The translations under genes were made by a program, and so were the position numbers. 64,000 nt of DNA, from contig NZ_BMMU01000033.1 of the NCBI RefSeq assembly GCF_014646095.1, positions 18,030-82,029 of the forward strand. The letters are read 5' to 3'. The notes below the pieces were generated by a model. That model had not been told where the DNA came from. It saw nothing but the letters and a program-made list of their open reading frames with translations, and made no database searches. Below are positions 24,146-32,538 of the stretch, in pieces; positions within the stretch are counted from its first letter, which is position 1, and each line of letters starts with the position of its first letter. The DNA comes from Streptomyces lacrimifluminis (GTDB lineage Bacteria > Actinomycetota > Actinomycetes > Streptomycetales > Streptomycetaceae).

Positions 24146-25684
24146 CTAGTCCGACTGAGGGATGTCGCGCTTCTCCAGCGGGTGGACCGCGGGCCCCTGG
24201 AGGATTCGTCCGTCCGGGGCGAAGCGGGAGCCGTGGCACGGGCAGTCCCATGACTGTTCGGCGTCGTTGAAGGCGACGATGCAGCCGAGGTGGGTGCAGC
24301 GGGCCGAGACGGCCTGGAGGGAGCCGCTCTCGTCCCGGTGGACGGCGCACTGCCTGCCGCCCAGGCGCAGCACGGCGCCGTGGCCCGGCGGGATGTCGCC
24401 CGGCTCGGGTGCCGTCATGGTCGGCAGCCGGTCGCCGACGAAGTGCCGGGCCACCTGGGCCTGGTGCTTCAGGAACGACACTCCCTCGCGGACCACGGGC
24501 GTCAGCCGGCGTGGGTCGTAGAGGTCGCTCCACGCCACCGTACGGCCGTTGATCCGATCGCTCAGCAGGCGGCCCGCCATGATGCCGCCGCTCAGGCCCC
24601 AGCCGCCGAAGCCGGTGGCCACGTACGTGTGCCGGCTGCCGCGGTGGAGCGGTCCGACCAGCGGTACGGAGTCGGTGGAGTCGTTGTCCTGGGTGGCCCA
24701 GCGGTGGGTGAACGCGAGGCCGGTGAAGCGGTCGTCGGCCCAGGCGGACAGTCGGTCGAACCTCTCCTCGGTGCCGGCGGCGCCGGGGGTGAAGTGCTCA
24801 CCGGTGACGATGAGGAGCCGCTTGCCGTCGCCGTACGGGGCACTGCGCACGGAGCGCGTGTTCTGTTCCTGGGTGATGTACATGTCGCGCGGGGCGCGGT
24901 CCTCGTCGATGGTCGCGGCGACGACGAGTTCCCGGCGCGGACTGAGCCGGGTGAAGAGGAGGGCGCGGTCGAAGACGGGGTAGTGCGTGGCGATCACGAC
25001 CTCGTTCGCGCGGACCGAGACCCCGGCGTCGGTGCGCAGGACGCAGGGCTCGCCCTCGGTGAGACCGACGACGCGTGTGCCCTCGTACACCGTGCCGCCG
25101 CGCCTGCGGAGGTCCTCGGTGAGCGCCAGCAGGTACTTGCGGGGGTGGAACTGGGCCTGTCCGCTCACCCGGACCGCCCCGGCGACCGGGAAGGGCAGAT
25201 CGGTTTCGGTGACGAACTCGGCCGCCAGACCCGCCTCCCGTGCCGCTTCCGCTTCCGCGCGCAACTCCCCGACGTGCCGCGGGTCCTCGGCGTAGGTGTG
25301 GGCCGCCGCCTCCTCCCACTCGCAGTCGATGCCGAGTTCGTCGACGATCCCGGCGGCGTACCGGATCGCCTCGGTCTGCGAGCGGGCGTACAGGCGGGCG
25401 CCCTCGGGGCCGCGGGTGCGGCGCAGGTGGTCGTAGACCAGGGTGTGCAGGGCGGTGAGCTTGGCCGTCGTACGGCCGGTCACCCCGGCGGCGATGCGGT
25501 CGGCCTCCAGCACCGCCACCTCCCGTCCCTGCCGGACCAGCTCGTACGCGGTGCTGAGTCCGGCGATGCCGCCGCCGATCACGGCGACGTCCACGGTGAG
25601 GTCACCGGACGGCGGGGGAGCGGGGGCGGCCGGCGGCGCGGACTCCAGCCAGTAGGAGCTCTGGATTCCGGTTTCGGGGTTCAT
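24146..25684 (-). CDS. FAD-dependent oxidoreductase with C-terminal Rieske domain
   Basis: A 512-residue protein. The N-terminal DAO-type FAD domain starts with VDVAVIGGGIAGLSTAYEL (dinucleotide-binding GGGIAG) and has YVATGFGGWGLSGGIMAG near residue 380. The C-terminal 100 residues are a Rieske [2Fe-2S] domain with CTHLGC and CPCHGSRF ligand motifs. This fusion oxidises amines or related substrates and passes electrons through the iron-sulfur cluster; the substrate is not known. It is divergent from the SRPBCC gene, sharing a 127-base region. The next iron-containing genes at 26.6-28.6 kb make a common oxidative-stress role plausible. Confidence 0.92.
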   Translation of the reverse strand: MNPETGIQSSYWLESAPPAAPAPPPSGDLTVDVAVIGGGIAGLSTAYELVRQGREVAVLEADRIAAGVTGRTTAKLTALHTLVYDHLRRTRGPEGARLYARSQTEAIRYAAGIVDELGIDCEWEEAAAHTYAEDPRHVGELRAEAEAAREAGLAAEFVTETDLPFPVAGAVRVSGQAQFHPRKYLLALTEDLRRRGGTVYEGTRVVGLTEGEPCVLRTDAGVSVRANEVVIATHYPVFDRALLFTRLSPRRELVVAATIDEDRAPRDMYITQEQNTRSVRSAPYGDGKRLLIVTGEHFTPGAAGTEERFDRLSAWADDRFTGLAFTHRWATQDNDSTDSVPLVGPLHRGSRHTYVATGFGGWGLSGGIMAGRLLSDRINGRTVAWSDLYDPRRLTPVVREGVSFLKHQAQVARHFVGDRLPTMTAPEPGDIPPGHGAVLRLGGRQCAVHRDESGSLQAVSARCTHLGCIVAFNDAEQSWDCPCHGSRFAPDGRILQGPAVHPLEKRDIPQSD

Positions 25685-25730
25685 GGCGGCCGAGTGCCCA
25701 TTGCCGTGCGGGATACGCCGGAACTCGGAG

Positions 25731-25755
25731 GTCTTCAATCCGTGAGCCTGGGTAC
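25731..25755 (+). promoter_or_regulatory. SigB-like stress promoter for the SRPBCC gene
   Basis: GTCTT at 25731, a 14-base spacer, then GGGTAC at 25750 fits the GNNTN-N14-16-GGGTAC/T consensus of SigB-family promoters in Streptomyces. It is 57 bases before the SRPBCC start, which itself has AGGAGG. Consensus match by eye only. Confidence 0.5.
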
Positions 25756-25811
25756 CCGAGGTCGTGCGGAAGACCGCCAATGCCGCCAACACCTCATATA
25801 AGGAGGAAAGC

Positions 25812-26468
25812 ATGAGCACGGTTAAGGAAGTCGTGGACGTGGAAGTTCCCGTCCACACCGCCTACAACCAGTGGACTCAGTTCGAAGAGTTCCCGCAGTT
25901 CATGGAAGGCGTCGAGGAGGTCCGGCAGCTGGACGAGCGCCACAACCACTGGACCACCAAGATCGGTGGGGTGAAGCGCGAGTTCGACACCGAGATCGTC
26001 GACCAGCTCCAGGACGACCGGATCACCTGGCGTTCCGTCGGCGGCGACACCCACCAGCGCGGCTCGGTCCGGTTCGAGCGCATCGACGAAACGCACACCC
26101 GCGTGGAGCTCACGATGGAGGTCGAGCCCACCGGCATGGTCGAGAAGGGCGCGGACGCGCTCGGCATCATCGACCGCCGGGTCAAGGGCGACCTGCACCG
26201 CTTCAAGGACTACATCGAGGAGCGCGGCGGAGAGACGGGCGCCTGGCGCGGACGCATCCGCCCCGGAGACCCGGGCGCCAGTGAGGCGCTCGAAACCCCG
26301 GGGACCACTGGGACACCGGGAACCGCTGGGACGACCGGTGTGCCCGGCACGTCCCACACTCCCGGGACCCCCGGTCCCGCCGCAGCCCCTGGGATGCCCG
26401 GTACCCCGGGTGCTCCCGGTACCCGTGGCACGCCGGGTACGCCCGGCACCCCCGGTCCGCTCGTCTGA
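25812..26468 (+). CDS. SRPBCC (cyclase/dehydrase-like) protein with collagen-like tail
   Basis: A 218-residue protein; ATG preceded by AGGAGG. Residues 1-145 form a START/SRPBCC fold: VDVEVPVHTAYNQWTQFEEF, then FMEGVEEVRQLD and VRFERIDETHTRVELTME, as in general-stress cyclase/dehydrase proteins that bind small hydrophobic ligands. From about residue 160 the sequence becomes a run of about 17 GTP/GAP/GMP triplets (GTPGTPG-type Gly-X-Y repeats), collagen-like and unusual for this family. A GlyXY tail may trimerise the protein or be disordered. It is monocistronic, ending in a double hairpin. Confidence 0.88.
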   Translation: MSTVKEVVDVEVPVHTAYNQWTQFEEFPQFMEGVEEVRQLDERHNHWTTKIGGVKREFDTEIVDQLQDDRITWRSVGGDTHQRGSVRFERIDETHTRVELTMEVEPTGMVEKGADALGIIDRRVKGDLHRFKDYIEERGGETGAWRGRIRPGDPGASEALETPGTTGTPGTAGTTGVPGTSHTPGTPGPAAAPGMPGTPGAPGTRGTPGTPGTPGPLV

Positions 26469-26492
26469 CCGCTGAGGCCTGACCGCACCACA

Positions 26493-26522
26493 CCGATGGG
26501 CGCCGTACGCGGCGCCCATCGG
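26493..26522 (+). terminator. 13-bp stem terminator after the SRPBCC gene
   Basis: CCGATGGGCGCCG, TACG loop, and exact complement; 24 bases after the SRPBCC stop. Confidence 0.75.
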
Positions 26523-26565
26523 TCTGTCCTCCCGCAGCGGGCCAGCTCGCTGCGGGAGGACAGAC
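26522..26565 (-). terminator. 18-bp stem terminator after the iron-redox operon
   Basis: Arms starting GTCTGTCCTCCCGCAGCG with exact complement and an 8-base loop; it touches the preceding hairpin and lies 3 bases from the stop of the minus-strand gene, so the two convergent units have back-to-back terminators. Confidence 0.8.
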
Positions 26566-26567
26566 GG

Positions 26568-27683
26568 CTAGCCCGAGGATCGGCCCGCGCCTGGTGCCGG
26601 CCCGTCCGGCCAGGCCCCGCGGAGTCCGGTGGCGCCCTCGTGCCAGGCGGCGAGCAGTCTGTCCGCGAGGCGGTTCTCCAGGAACGTGGTCGCGTGGATG
26701 CCGAACACCACGTCGGCGTCCAGGTGGGGTTCGCCCTCCAGGAGTCCGCCGACGACGTCGTGCCGTACGACCTGTTCGTGCACCGCGTCCGCCGTCACGT
26801 GCTCGGTGTAGAACCGTACGGCCGCCGGGCCGGCGCCCACGCGGCGCATCGCCTCGGCGAGGCGGCGTGAGCCCGGGGACGACGTCACCTCGACGGCGGC
26901 GAAGTGCCCGACGAGCGCGGCGCGCAGCGCTCGGTGCAGACCGAACAGGGACATCAGGTTGACGGTGGCGAGCACCTCGGCCGGTGCCGCGTCGACGTAA
27001 CGGCCGTAGGTGGTCTCCAGCCCCAGGTCCTCCATGAGGTCGGCGAACAGCTGCGCGTGCATCTCCTCGGCGCGGCCACCGCCGAACTCGTCGAACTCCA
27101 CGGCGACCATGGCCGCCTTCGCCCGGCCGTGGAGCCGGGGGAGGACCCACGCGTGCGGGTCGGCTTCCTTGAGGTGGTAGAGGGAGCGCACCGCCGCGTA
27201 CGCGCGCACCTGGTCGAGAGTGCCCTCGTCCCGGAGGAAGTACGAGACACCGCTGCCGTCGTCGCCGACCGGCTCCAGCTGGAGTTCGTCCAGTGCCCGC
27301 GCGGCCGTCTCCGCGCTGTCGATCGGCACGTCCGCGCGCAGTGCGCCCAGGAAGACCTTCTCGATCGCACCGCGGAAGGCCAGCAGACCGCTGTCCCACT
27401 CCAGGCTGTCGGGGACGTCCTGGAAGCCCTGGTAGTGCAGCTCGTAGAGGACGTAGAGGGCGAGTTGCAGGTCGTCGCCGTACGGGGAGCAGTTGTCGGG
27501 GGACGGGACGGGAAGCGGCGTGCTCCCGGGGTCGGGGTCCGGGTCCGTGCCCCGCGACAGCCGGGCCGTCAGCGCGGCGGAGAGCGGGCCGCGCGGCTCG
27601 GGCAGCGGCGGGGGCCGGAGCCGGAACTGCTGCCGGGAGAGGGCGGGGGAAGAGGAGAGGGCGGGGGCGGGGGCGCCGGTCAT
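26568..27683 (-). CDS. Iron-containing redox enzyme family protein (heme-oxygenase-like fold)
   Basis: A 371-residue protein. Motifs of the heme-oxygenase-like diiron family: EFDEFGGGRAEEMHAQLF, NLMSLFGLHRALRAALVGH, FYTEHVTADAVHEQVV and LEGEPHLDADVVFGIHA, with Glu and His residues placed to bind metal. The N-terminal 75 residues are Pro-rich and probably disordered. Such enzymes perform oxygen-dependent oxidation of small substrates; the exact reaction is unknown here. It is the last gene of a three-gene minus-strand operon, coupled by ATGA to the CDGSH gene. Confidence 0.88.
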   Translation of the reverse strand: MTGAPAPALSSSPALSRQQFRLRPPPLPEPRGPLSAALTARLSRGTDPDPDPGSTPLPVPSPDNCSPYGDDLQLALYVLYELHYQGFQDVPDSLEWDSGLLAFRGAIEKVFLGALRADVPIDSAETAARALDELQLEPVGDDGSGVSYFLRDEGTLDQVRAYAAVRSLYHLKEADPHAWVLPRLHGRAKAAMVAVEFDEFGGGRAEEMHAQLFADLMEDLGLETTYGRYVDAAPAEVLATVNLMSLFGLHRALRAALVGHFAAVEVTSSPGSRRLAEAMRRVGAGPAAVRFYTEHVTADAVHEQVVRHDVVGGLLEGEPHLDADVVFGIHATTFLENRLADRLLAAWHEGATGLRGAWPDGPAPGAGRSSG

Positions 27684-27910
27684 GACGTCTTGTCTTCCTG
27701 TTTTTCGGACGGATTGCGGCAGCGGCGGCGGTGGCTGGTGTCGCACCAGGGAAAGTCGCGGCTGCGGCGGCAGGTGCACAGCGCCACGGTGAAGCGGTGC
27801 GAGACCGACACCTCGCCGTCCTCGCCCACCACCTCGACCGGGCCCTCGACAAGGAGGGGGCCGTCGCGCTGGACGCGGACACGGCGGGGACGTTCAGGCG
27901 TGTTCGGCAC
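27680..27910 (-). CDS. CDGSH-type iron-sulfur protein
   Basis: A 76-residue protein with ALCTCRRSRDFPWCDTSH, the three-Cys one-His ligand set of CDGSH [2Fe-2S] proteins (CxC, then C-D/x-S/T-H). Small, basic, cytosolic. Its ATG lies 17 bp inside the upstream methyltransferase gene and its stop overlaps the iron-redox enzyme start, so it is likely an electron donor or assembly partner for that enzyme. Confidence 0.9.
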   Translation of the reverse strand: MPNTPERPRRVRVQRDGPLLVEGPVEVVGEDGEVSVSHRFTVALCTCRRSRDFPWCDTSHRRRCRNPSEKQEDKTS

Positions 27911-28577
27911 GGATCACCACCAGCTCCTCCGTCGTTTCCCTGTCGGCCGTCAGCCCCTGCTCGCGCAGCCAGGTGAGCCGGGAACGCAGCACCGGGCCGT
28001 AGGGCAGCAGAGCCCGGTCGACGACCTCCGCCCGCAGTCCCGCCTTCTCCAGGCGGGCCAGCGTCGGGTCGATGCCGGACAGGTGGGAGTGCACGATCAG
28101 CAGGGTCCCCGTAGGGCGGAGGACCGTCGGCGCGGTGTCGCAGATGCGGTCGATCAGCTGACGGCCGTCCTGGCCGGCGTCCCAGGCCCTGGCCGGGCCC
28201 CGGGGCGGCGCGGTGTCCGGGGCGGGTACGTAGGGCGGGTTGCTGATCACCAGGTCGAAGCGGCGGCCGGGCACCGCCGACGCCAGGTCGCCGTGGCGTA
28301 CGCGCAGGGACTGCCCGTTCAGCAGGGCGTTCAGCCGGGCGGTGGCGAGTGCCCGCCAGGAGATGTCGACGGCGGTGACCCGGCCGCCGAGCCGGGCCGC
28401 CTCGACCGCGAGCATGCCGCTGCCGGTGCCCAGGTCCAGTACGTCCGTCCGCTCCGTGATGCCCTCACGGCGTATCGCCCGCCTCAGGAGCCTGGTGTCG
28501 GCCTGGGGTGCGTACACGCCCCGGGGCACCCAGCAGCGGAGCCGGGGGGCGGCGAGGGGTTCGGCTTCGACTGTCAT
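27894..28577 (-). CDS. HemK2/MTQ2-like SAM-dependent methyltransferase
   Basis: A 227-residue class I methyltransferase. SAM-binding motif VLDLGTGSGMLAVEAARLG, acidic loop VTAVDISWRAL, and the catalytic NPPY motif in FDLVISNPPYVPA, as in methylases acting on Gln/Asn side chains or nucleic-acid bases. The start ATG gives a protein beginning MTVEAEPLAAPRLRC; the frame is open further upstream but lacks support. First gene of the methyltransferase-CDGSH-iron-redox operon. Confidence 0.88.
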   Translation of the reverse strand: MTVEAEPLAAPRLRCWVPRGVYAPQADTRLLRRAIRREGITERTDVLDLGTGSGMLAVEAARLGGRVTAVDISWRALATARLNALLNGQSLRVRHGDLASAVPGRRFDLVISNPPYVPAPDTAPPRGPARAWDAGQDGRQLIDRICDTAPTVLRPTGTLLIVHSHLSGIDPTLARLEKAGLRAEVVDRALLPYGPVLRSRLTWLREQGLTADRETTEELVVIRAEHA

Positions 28578-28968
28578 GGGAGGCCCCTTCAGTCCGAGCC
28601 CGGCGTGGACACGGGGCGCCGGGTCAGCGCCCCGGTGGGGAAGGGTGCAGGGGATTGCCTGGGAGTGCGGTTGACGACAGGTGCTCGCACGATCGCTCCG
28701 ACGCGTAGGGGGACAGACGGTCCGCTGCGCGGACACGAGCCGGCAGCGCACCACGAGTACCCCCTGGCAGCAGACGTAACGGGCCACGGGCGTGCCCGGT
28801 CCGTCACGTATGTCGTGCGGCCGTCACTTCATCGCTTCGGGAGGGCGCGCGGGTGGGCATGCCGAAGTAGATGGCTCGGACATGGATCTGCCGCATGGCG
28901 GGAAACTCCGACAAGTACGCTGATCTGATCCGCCGTCCTGGTGGTGGCCGTCCGGGGGGACCCTGCTC
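28578..28968. other. Divergent intergenic region, no gene
   Basis: About 390 bases between the minus-strand methyltransferase operon and the plus-strand membrane protein. I see no supported reading frame; it should contain the two divergent promoters, but no convincing -35/-10 pair stands out. Confidence 0.5.
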
Positions 28969-29760
28969 ATGAGTCAAGCGCAGCTGTCAGGCGTGGCGGT
29001 GGCCGTCGCCGCAGGGGTGTACGCCGTGCCGGCCGTGCTGTGGCGGTGGGACCGTGCCGACCCGGCTGCCGCGGCCCACCTGGACGCGGTGGCGATCGAC
29101 CCGTACCACGCGCTCGCCACGGCCGGCCGGCCCGATGACGCCGACCGGGCCGCGGCGGCCGAGCTGCTGGCCGGTCTGGTGCGGGTGGACGAGGAAGCGG
29201 GTCTGTCGCTCACCGGCAAGGGCCACGGCCCGGCCGGCGGGTCACCGCCGCACCCCGTCCCGGCCGCCCTGCTGACCGCTCTCCGGCGCCACGCGGAGCC
29301 TGTCGCGCTGTACCGCCTCCACCGGGACGGCGAGCACGGCGGACTGCGTGACGCCTTCCTGCGCGCCGAGGACGCGAAGGTGCCGCGCTGGTCCGCCCGC
29401 ACCGAGGACGCGCTGCACACCCCGGCCACGCTGACCGTCGTACTGCTCTCGCTCTGGTTCGCCGTCCAGCTGGTGCTCCTCCGGGACTTCTCCTCGTCCG
29501 GCGCCTGGAGTATCGTCCTCGCGGTCCTCTTCTGCTTTCTGCTGTGGCTGATGCTCGCTGTGCCGCTGGGACGAGTGGCACTGCGGTGGTGGCCCGGCAG
29601 GCACGACCGCTTCCGGGAGCACTGCCGCGATCTGCCGCCGCACCCGGCCGAACCCGCCCTCGACCCGGTGCGCGCCGAACGGCTGAAGCGGAGCACCCGG
29701 GACCCGGGGTGGGAGCGGGAGGCCAGAAAGACATGGGTGGACAGCGGGGGAGCTCTCTGA
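28969..29760 (+). CDS. Membrane protein of unknown function
   Basis: A 263-residue protein beginning MSQAQLSGVAVAVAAGVYAV. The N-terminal hydrophobic stretch (about 5-25) and two central helices (about 150-168, 175-198, with VVLLSLWFAVQLVLL and IVLAVLFCFLLWLML) indicate a membrane protein with a cytosolic or external domain of about 110 residues between them and a charged C-terminal tail. The plan recalls TIGR04222-type Streptomyces membrane proteins, but I cannot assign it. It is followed by a short hairpin (CTGTC...TGACAG near 29800). Confidence 0.75.
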   Translation: MSQAQLSGVAVAVAAGVYAVPAVLWRWDRADPAAAAHLDAVAIDPYHALATAGRPDDADRAAAAELLAGLVRVDEEAGLSLTGKGHGPAGGSPPHPVPAALLTALRRHAEPVALYRLHRDGEHGGLRDAFLRAEDAKVPRWSARTEDALHTPATLTVVLLSLWFAVQLVLLRDFSSSGAWSIVLAVLFCFLLWLMLAVPLGRVALRWWPGRHDRFREHCRDLPPHPAEPALDPVRAERLKRSTRDPGWEREARKTWVDSGGAL

Positions 29761-29912
29761 CTCCGGAACCCGGACCGTGATCCGGCCATCTTCATCTGTC
29801 GGGAGCCCCTGACAGGTCTCGCACAGGTTTTCTTCATGGAGGAGAAAGCTGCCCTGAAGCGTGATCAGTAACTGATTGACAGAAGTCCGGCAAATCGAAT
29901 GGAAACCCACAC

Positions 29913-31280
29913 ATGCCGCCACGAGTGTTTGAGCGAATACATCGCAGAACCGAGTTCTCGATGTGGCGGCAGCCCTCAGCGAGGCTCTGGGCCGCGGCGG
30001 GTGTGGCGGGCCTCGGATTCCTCGTCGTGCTGGAGATCGCCGCGCGTCACTACGGCCTGCCGGGGCCGATCACCAACCAGGCGCGAGAGGTGCTGTACAC
30101 CCCCAAGTCGGGGCCTCTGCTGTACGCGAGCATGGCGTTGACGATGGTGGTGCTGACCTGGCGGGAACGGTTCATCGCGGCCGGTGTCGCGATCGGTGTC
30201 GACGTCGTCCTCCTGCTGGTGCGGGAGGCGCCGGGCGCCAGAGTGGCCGGCGGCCACTTCTTCGGCAACGGCGCTCTGTGGGTGATGCTGGGCTGCGCGG
30301 TCATCGCCGTCACGCGCCGCACCGGCGGGGAACGGATCCTGCTGCTGAAGGGCGTCGGTCTTGGCCTGCTGCTGGTGGCGGGCCGCAAGGCGGGCGACAC
30401 CTGGCTGCTGATCACGTCGAAGACCCGCCCGACGGTGCTCGACCAGTACGTGGCGATCGCCGATCACGCGCTGGGCGATCCGTCGTGGCTGGTGGGCCGG
30501 ATGGTCAGGGCCACGGGCCCGATCGGCACCCATCTTCTCGACTGGGTCTACATCCAGCTGGCGGTGGCCGCGGTCTGCGTCGCGCTGTACCAGCTGCGCA
30601 ACGTGGCGGCCGAGGGCCGTTTCCCGCGCCATCACGTGGTGCGCACCTTTCTGGCGATCGGCCTCCTCGGACCGGGCATCTACATGATCTTCCCGGTGGT
30701 CGGACCGGTCTTCGCCTACGGCTCCGGTGCCTTCGGCACCGGCGGCGGGCACTGGGCGGTGGCCGACCTGTGGCCGAACACGCCCCTGCCGATCACCACC
30801 CCGCACCCGATGCCGTACGACGGGATCACCCCCCGCAACTGCATGCCCAGCCTGCACACGGCGTGGGCCACCGCGATCTTCATCCACTCCCGCAAGGGCC
30901 CGCGGTTCCTGCGCTTCGCGGGCACGTTCTGGCTGGTCGCCACGCTCACCGCGACGCTGGGCTTCGGCTACCACTACGGCGCGGACCTCGTGGCCGGTGT
31001 GGTGTTCGCGCTGACGGTCGAGGCGACGATGCGCTCCCTCGCACGCGGCTGGGACCGATCGGCCACCAGGCTGGTCGCTCACGGCACGACGGTCTTCGCC
31101 GCGCTCCTCGTGTCGTACCGCTACCTGTCGATGGAGATGGCCGAACACCCGTGGGTGTTCGGACCACTGATCATTCTGGCGATGCTCTCGGTGATCGACG
31201 GCTACATACGGACCACCAGAAGGTGGGATCCGAAGCCCGCCCCGGCACGGCAACCGGAACGGCGACTGGAACTGGTCTGA
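29913..31280 (+). CDS. PAP2-family membrane phosphatase/inositol-phosphoryltransferase-like protein
   Basis: A 455-residue polytopic protein with about ten hydrophobic segments. The catalytic PAP2 signatures are RNCMPSLHTAWATA (His) and TLGFGYHYGADLVAGVV (His-x-x-x-Asp) near residues 310 and 355; the first PAP2 motif is weak, as in the PAP2_3 subfamily related to inositol phosphorylceramide synthases. It would act on lipid phosphates at the membrane. The ATG at 29913 has only weak ribosome-binding support; an alternative ATG at 29961 would remove 16 residues. Confidence 0.88.
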   Translation: MPPRVFERIHRRTEFSMWRQPSARLWAAAGVAGLGFLVVLEIAARHYGLPGPITNQAREVLYTPKSGPLLYASMALTMVVLTWRERFIAAGVAIGVDVVLLLVREAPGARVAGGHFFGNGALWVMLGCAVIAVTRRTGGERILLLKGVGLGLLLVAGRKAGDTWLLITSKTRPTVLDQYVAIADHALGDPSWLVGRMVRATGPIGTHLLDWVYIQLAVAAVCVALYQLRNVAAEGRFPRHHVVRTFLAIGLLGPGIYMIFPVVGPVFAYGSGAFGTGGGHWAVADLWPNTPLPITTPHPMPYDGITPRNCMPSLHTAWATAIFIHSRKGPRFLRFAGTFWLVATLTATLGFGYHYGADLVAGVVFALTVEATMRSLARGWDRSATRLVAHGTTVFAALLVSYRYLSMEMAEHPWVFGPLIILAMLSVIDGYIRTTRRWDPKPAPARQPERRLELV

Positions 31281-31344
31281 ATCAGGTCGGCCCACGTCGA
31301 CGAGTTGCTGGGCAGGATCACGCGCACGCGCGCTCACCCGCCCA

Positions 31345-31385
31345 GGAGCCCGGCGGCTGCGGGTCGATGCAGCCGCCGGGGCTCC
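31345..31385 (+). terminator. GC-rich terminator hairpin
   Basis: GGAGCCCGGCGGCTGC pairs with GCAGCCGCCGGGGCTCC with a single bulge, 65 bases after the PAP2-family stop. The remnant that follows begins immediately after it. Confidence 0.65.
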
Positions 31386-31852
31386 GGCATTTGGGCGACC
31401 CCTCAGCAACCGACCAGGCGATCGTCCGCGCCCACGACCTCTACGCCAAGGGCCCGTCCGACAACGACCCGGGATGGTTGGAGTTCTTCGCGCCCGGCGA
31501 GCTGGTCGGCCTGGAGTCCCTCGCCCGAGCAGACCTCGGACAACACGAACGGGCCGCCTCCGGGGCCGAGCAGGCCGTGCTGCTGCACGGCAAGGCGTTC
31601 GCCCGAAACCGCGCTCTGTACACCGCCGACATCGCCATCCAGCATTCGGCGCGGGAGCGTCCCGAGCCGGAGGCAGCCGCCGAGGCTGCGGGCCGCCTCC
31701 TGCAGTTCCTCCCCGAGGTTCGCTCCGACCGACTGCTGCGATCGCTCCACAGCGTCGCGGGCGCGCTCCAGCGGCACAACCGCGTCCCCGCGGTCGCGAG
31801 CTGGATCGAGGAGTACCGCACCACCACCGCCACCGGAGGAGGACGGCCGTGA
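31386..31852 (+). pseudogene. C-terminal fragment of an HTH-TPR (XRE-type) regulator
   Basis: The frame reads LRHLGDPSATDQAIVRAHDL, then SLARADLGQHERAASGAEQA, ADIAIQHSARERPEPEAAAE and SLHSVAGALQRHNRVPAVAS, the TPR-like C-terminus of the large XRE-family regulators common in Streptomyces. The N-terminal DNA-binding domain and most repeats are absent; the fragment begins directly after a terminator hairpin. Its stop overlaps the GTG of the GNAT gene (GTGA), showing that the two were once coupled. Confidence 0.65.
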
Positions 31853-32418
31853 CCCCCCGTACCCGCACAGATGTCGTGATCCGTACCTACGGGACCGGCC
31901 AGGTCCCGCCCCTGCTCGACACCATCGCCGACATCTGGGCTGATGCTCACCCCGAACTCGTCAACAACCCGGGCGCATCCACCGACGGCCTGTCCGTCGC
32001 CGCGCTGCGCCGCCAGGTCGTCGGCCACCTCCGTCACGAGGGCTTCACCCTGGTTGCCGCGTATACGCACGGCACCATGGTGGGCTTCGGATACGCGTTC
32101 CCGTGCACGCCCGAATACTGGTACGGCCGCGACCTGCTGGCGGACATCCCCGAGCACGTCCGCGCAGGCCGCCTCATGGGGCTGTGTGAACTTGCCGTCA
32201 GTCCCTCGTGGCAGTCCCAGGGCATCGGCTCACGGCGGCACGCCGAGTAGCTCAAGGCCATCAACCCCGAGTGGTCCTCCCCGCTGGTCCGTCCGGACAA
32301 CACCGGCGGTCGAGGTCTGTACGACCGGCTCGGATACGAGTACGCCGGCCCGTACCGCAACAGCGCCGAAGGCCCGGAGTATGACCTGCTCCTCCTCCAG
32401 GTCCGACCCACCGTCTGA
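31849..32418 (+). pseudogene. GNAT acetyltransferase with in-frame amber stop
   Basis: From the GTG at 31849 the frame encodes TDVVIRTYGTGQVPPLLDTI, then GTMVGFGYAFPCTPEYWYG and MGLCELAVSPSWQSQGIG (the acetyl-CoA binding Q/RxxGxG/A turn). A TAG at 32248 interrupts it after HAE; the same frame continues LKAINPEWSSPLVRPDNTGG and GLYDRLGYEYAGPYRNSAEG to a stop at 32416. A family reading at that point would be LL rather than stop, so a single base change (TAG from a Leu or similar codon) has inactivated an otherwise complete enzyme. Confidence 0.8.
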
Positions 32419-32538
32419 CGGGGACCGGGAGTGGCGGACGATCGGCGACCTGCACTCCCGGATCGAGCACGCGCCGCTCATGCACGCAATGCGCTCGGAC
32501 TCCCCGAGCGCTGACCCGCAGGCCTCGCCCGCCCCCTC

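Noticed and set aside
24090..24533. Minus-strand frame next to the MFS operator that could have been a MarR repressor
   Set aside because: It overlaps the Rieske region of the oxidoreductase in another frame and shows no winged-helix motif.
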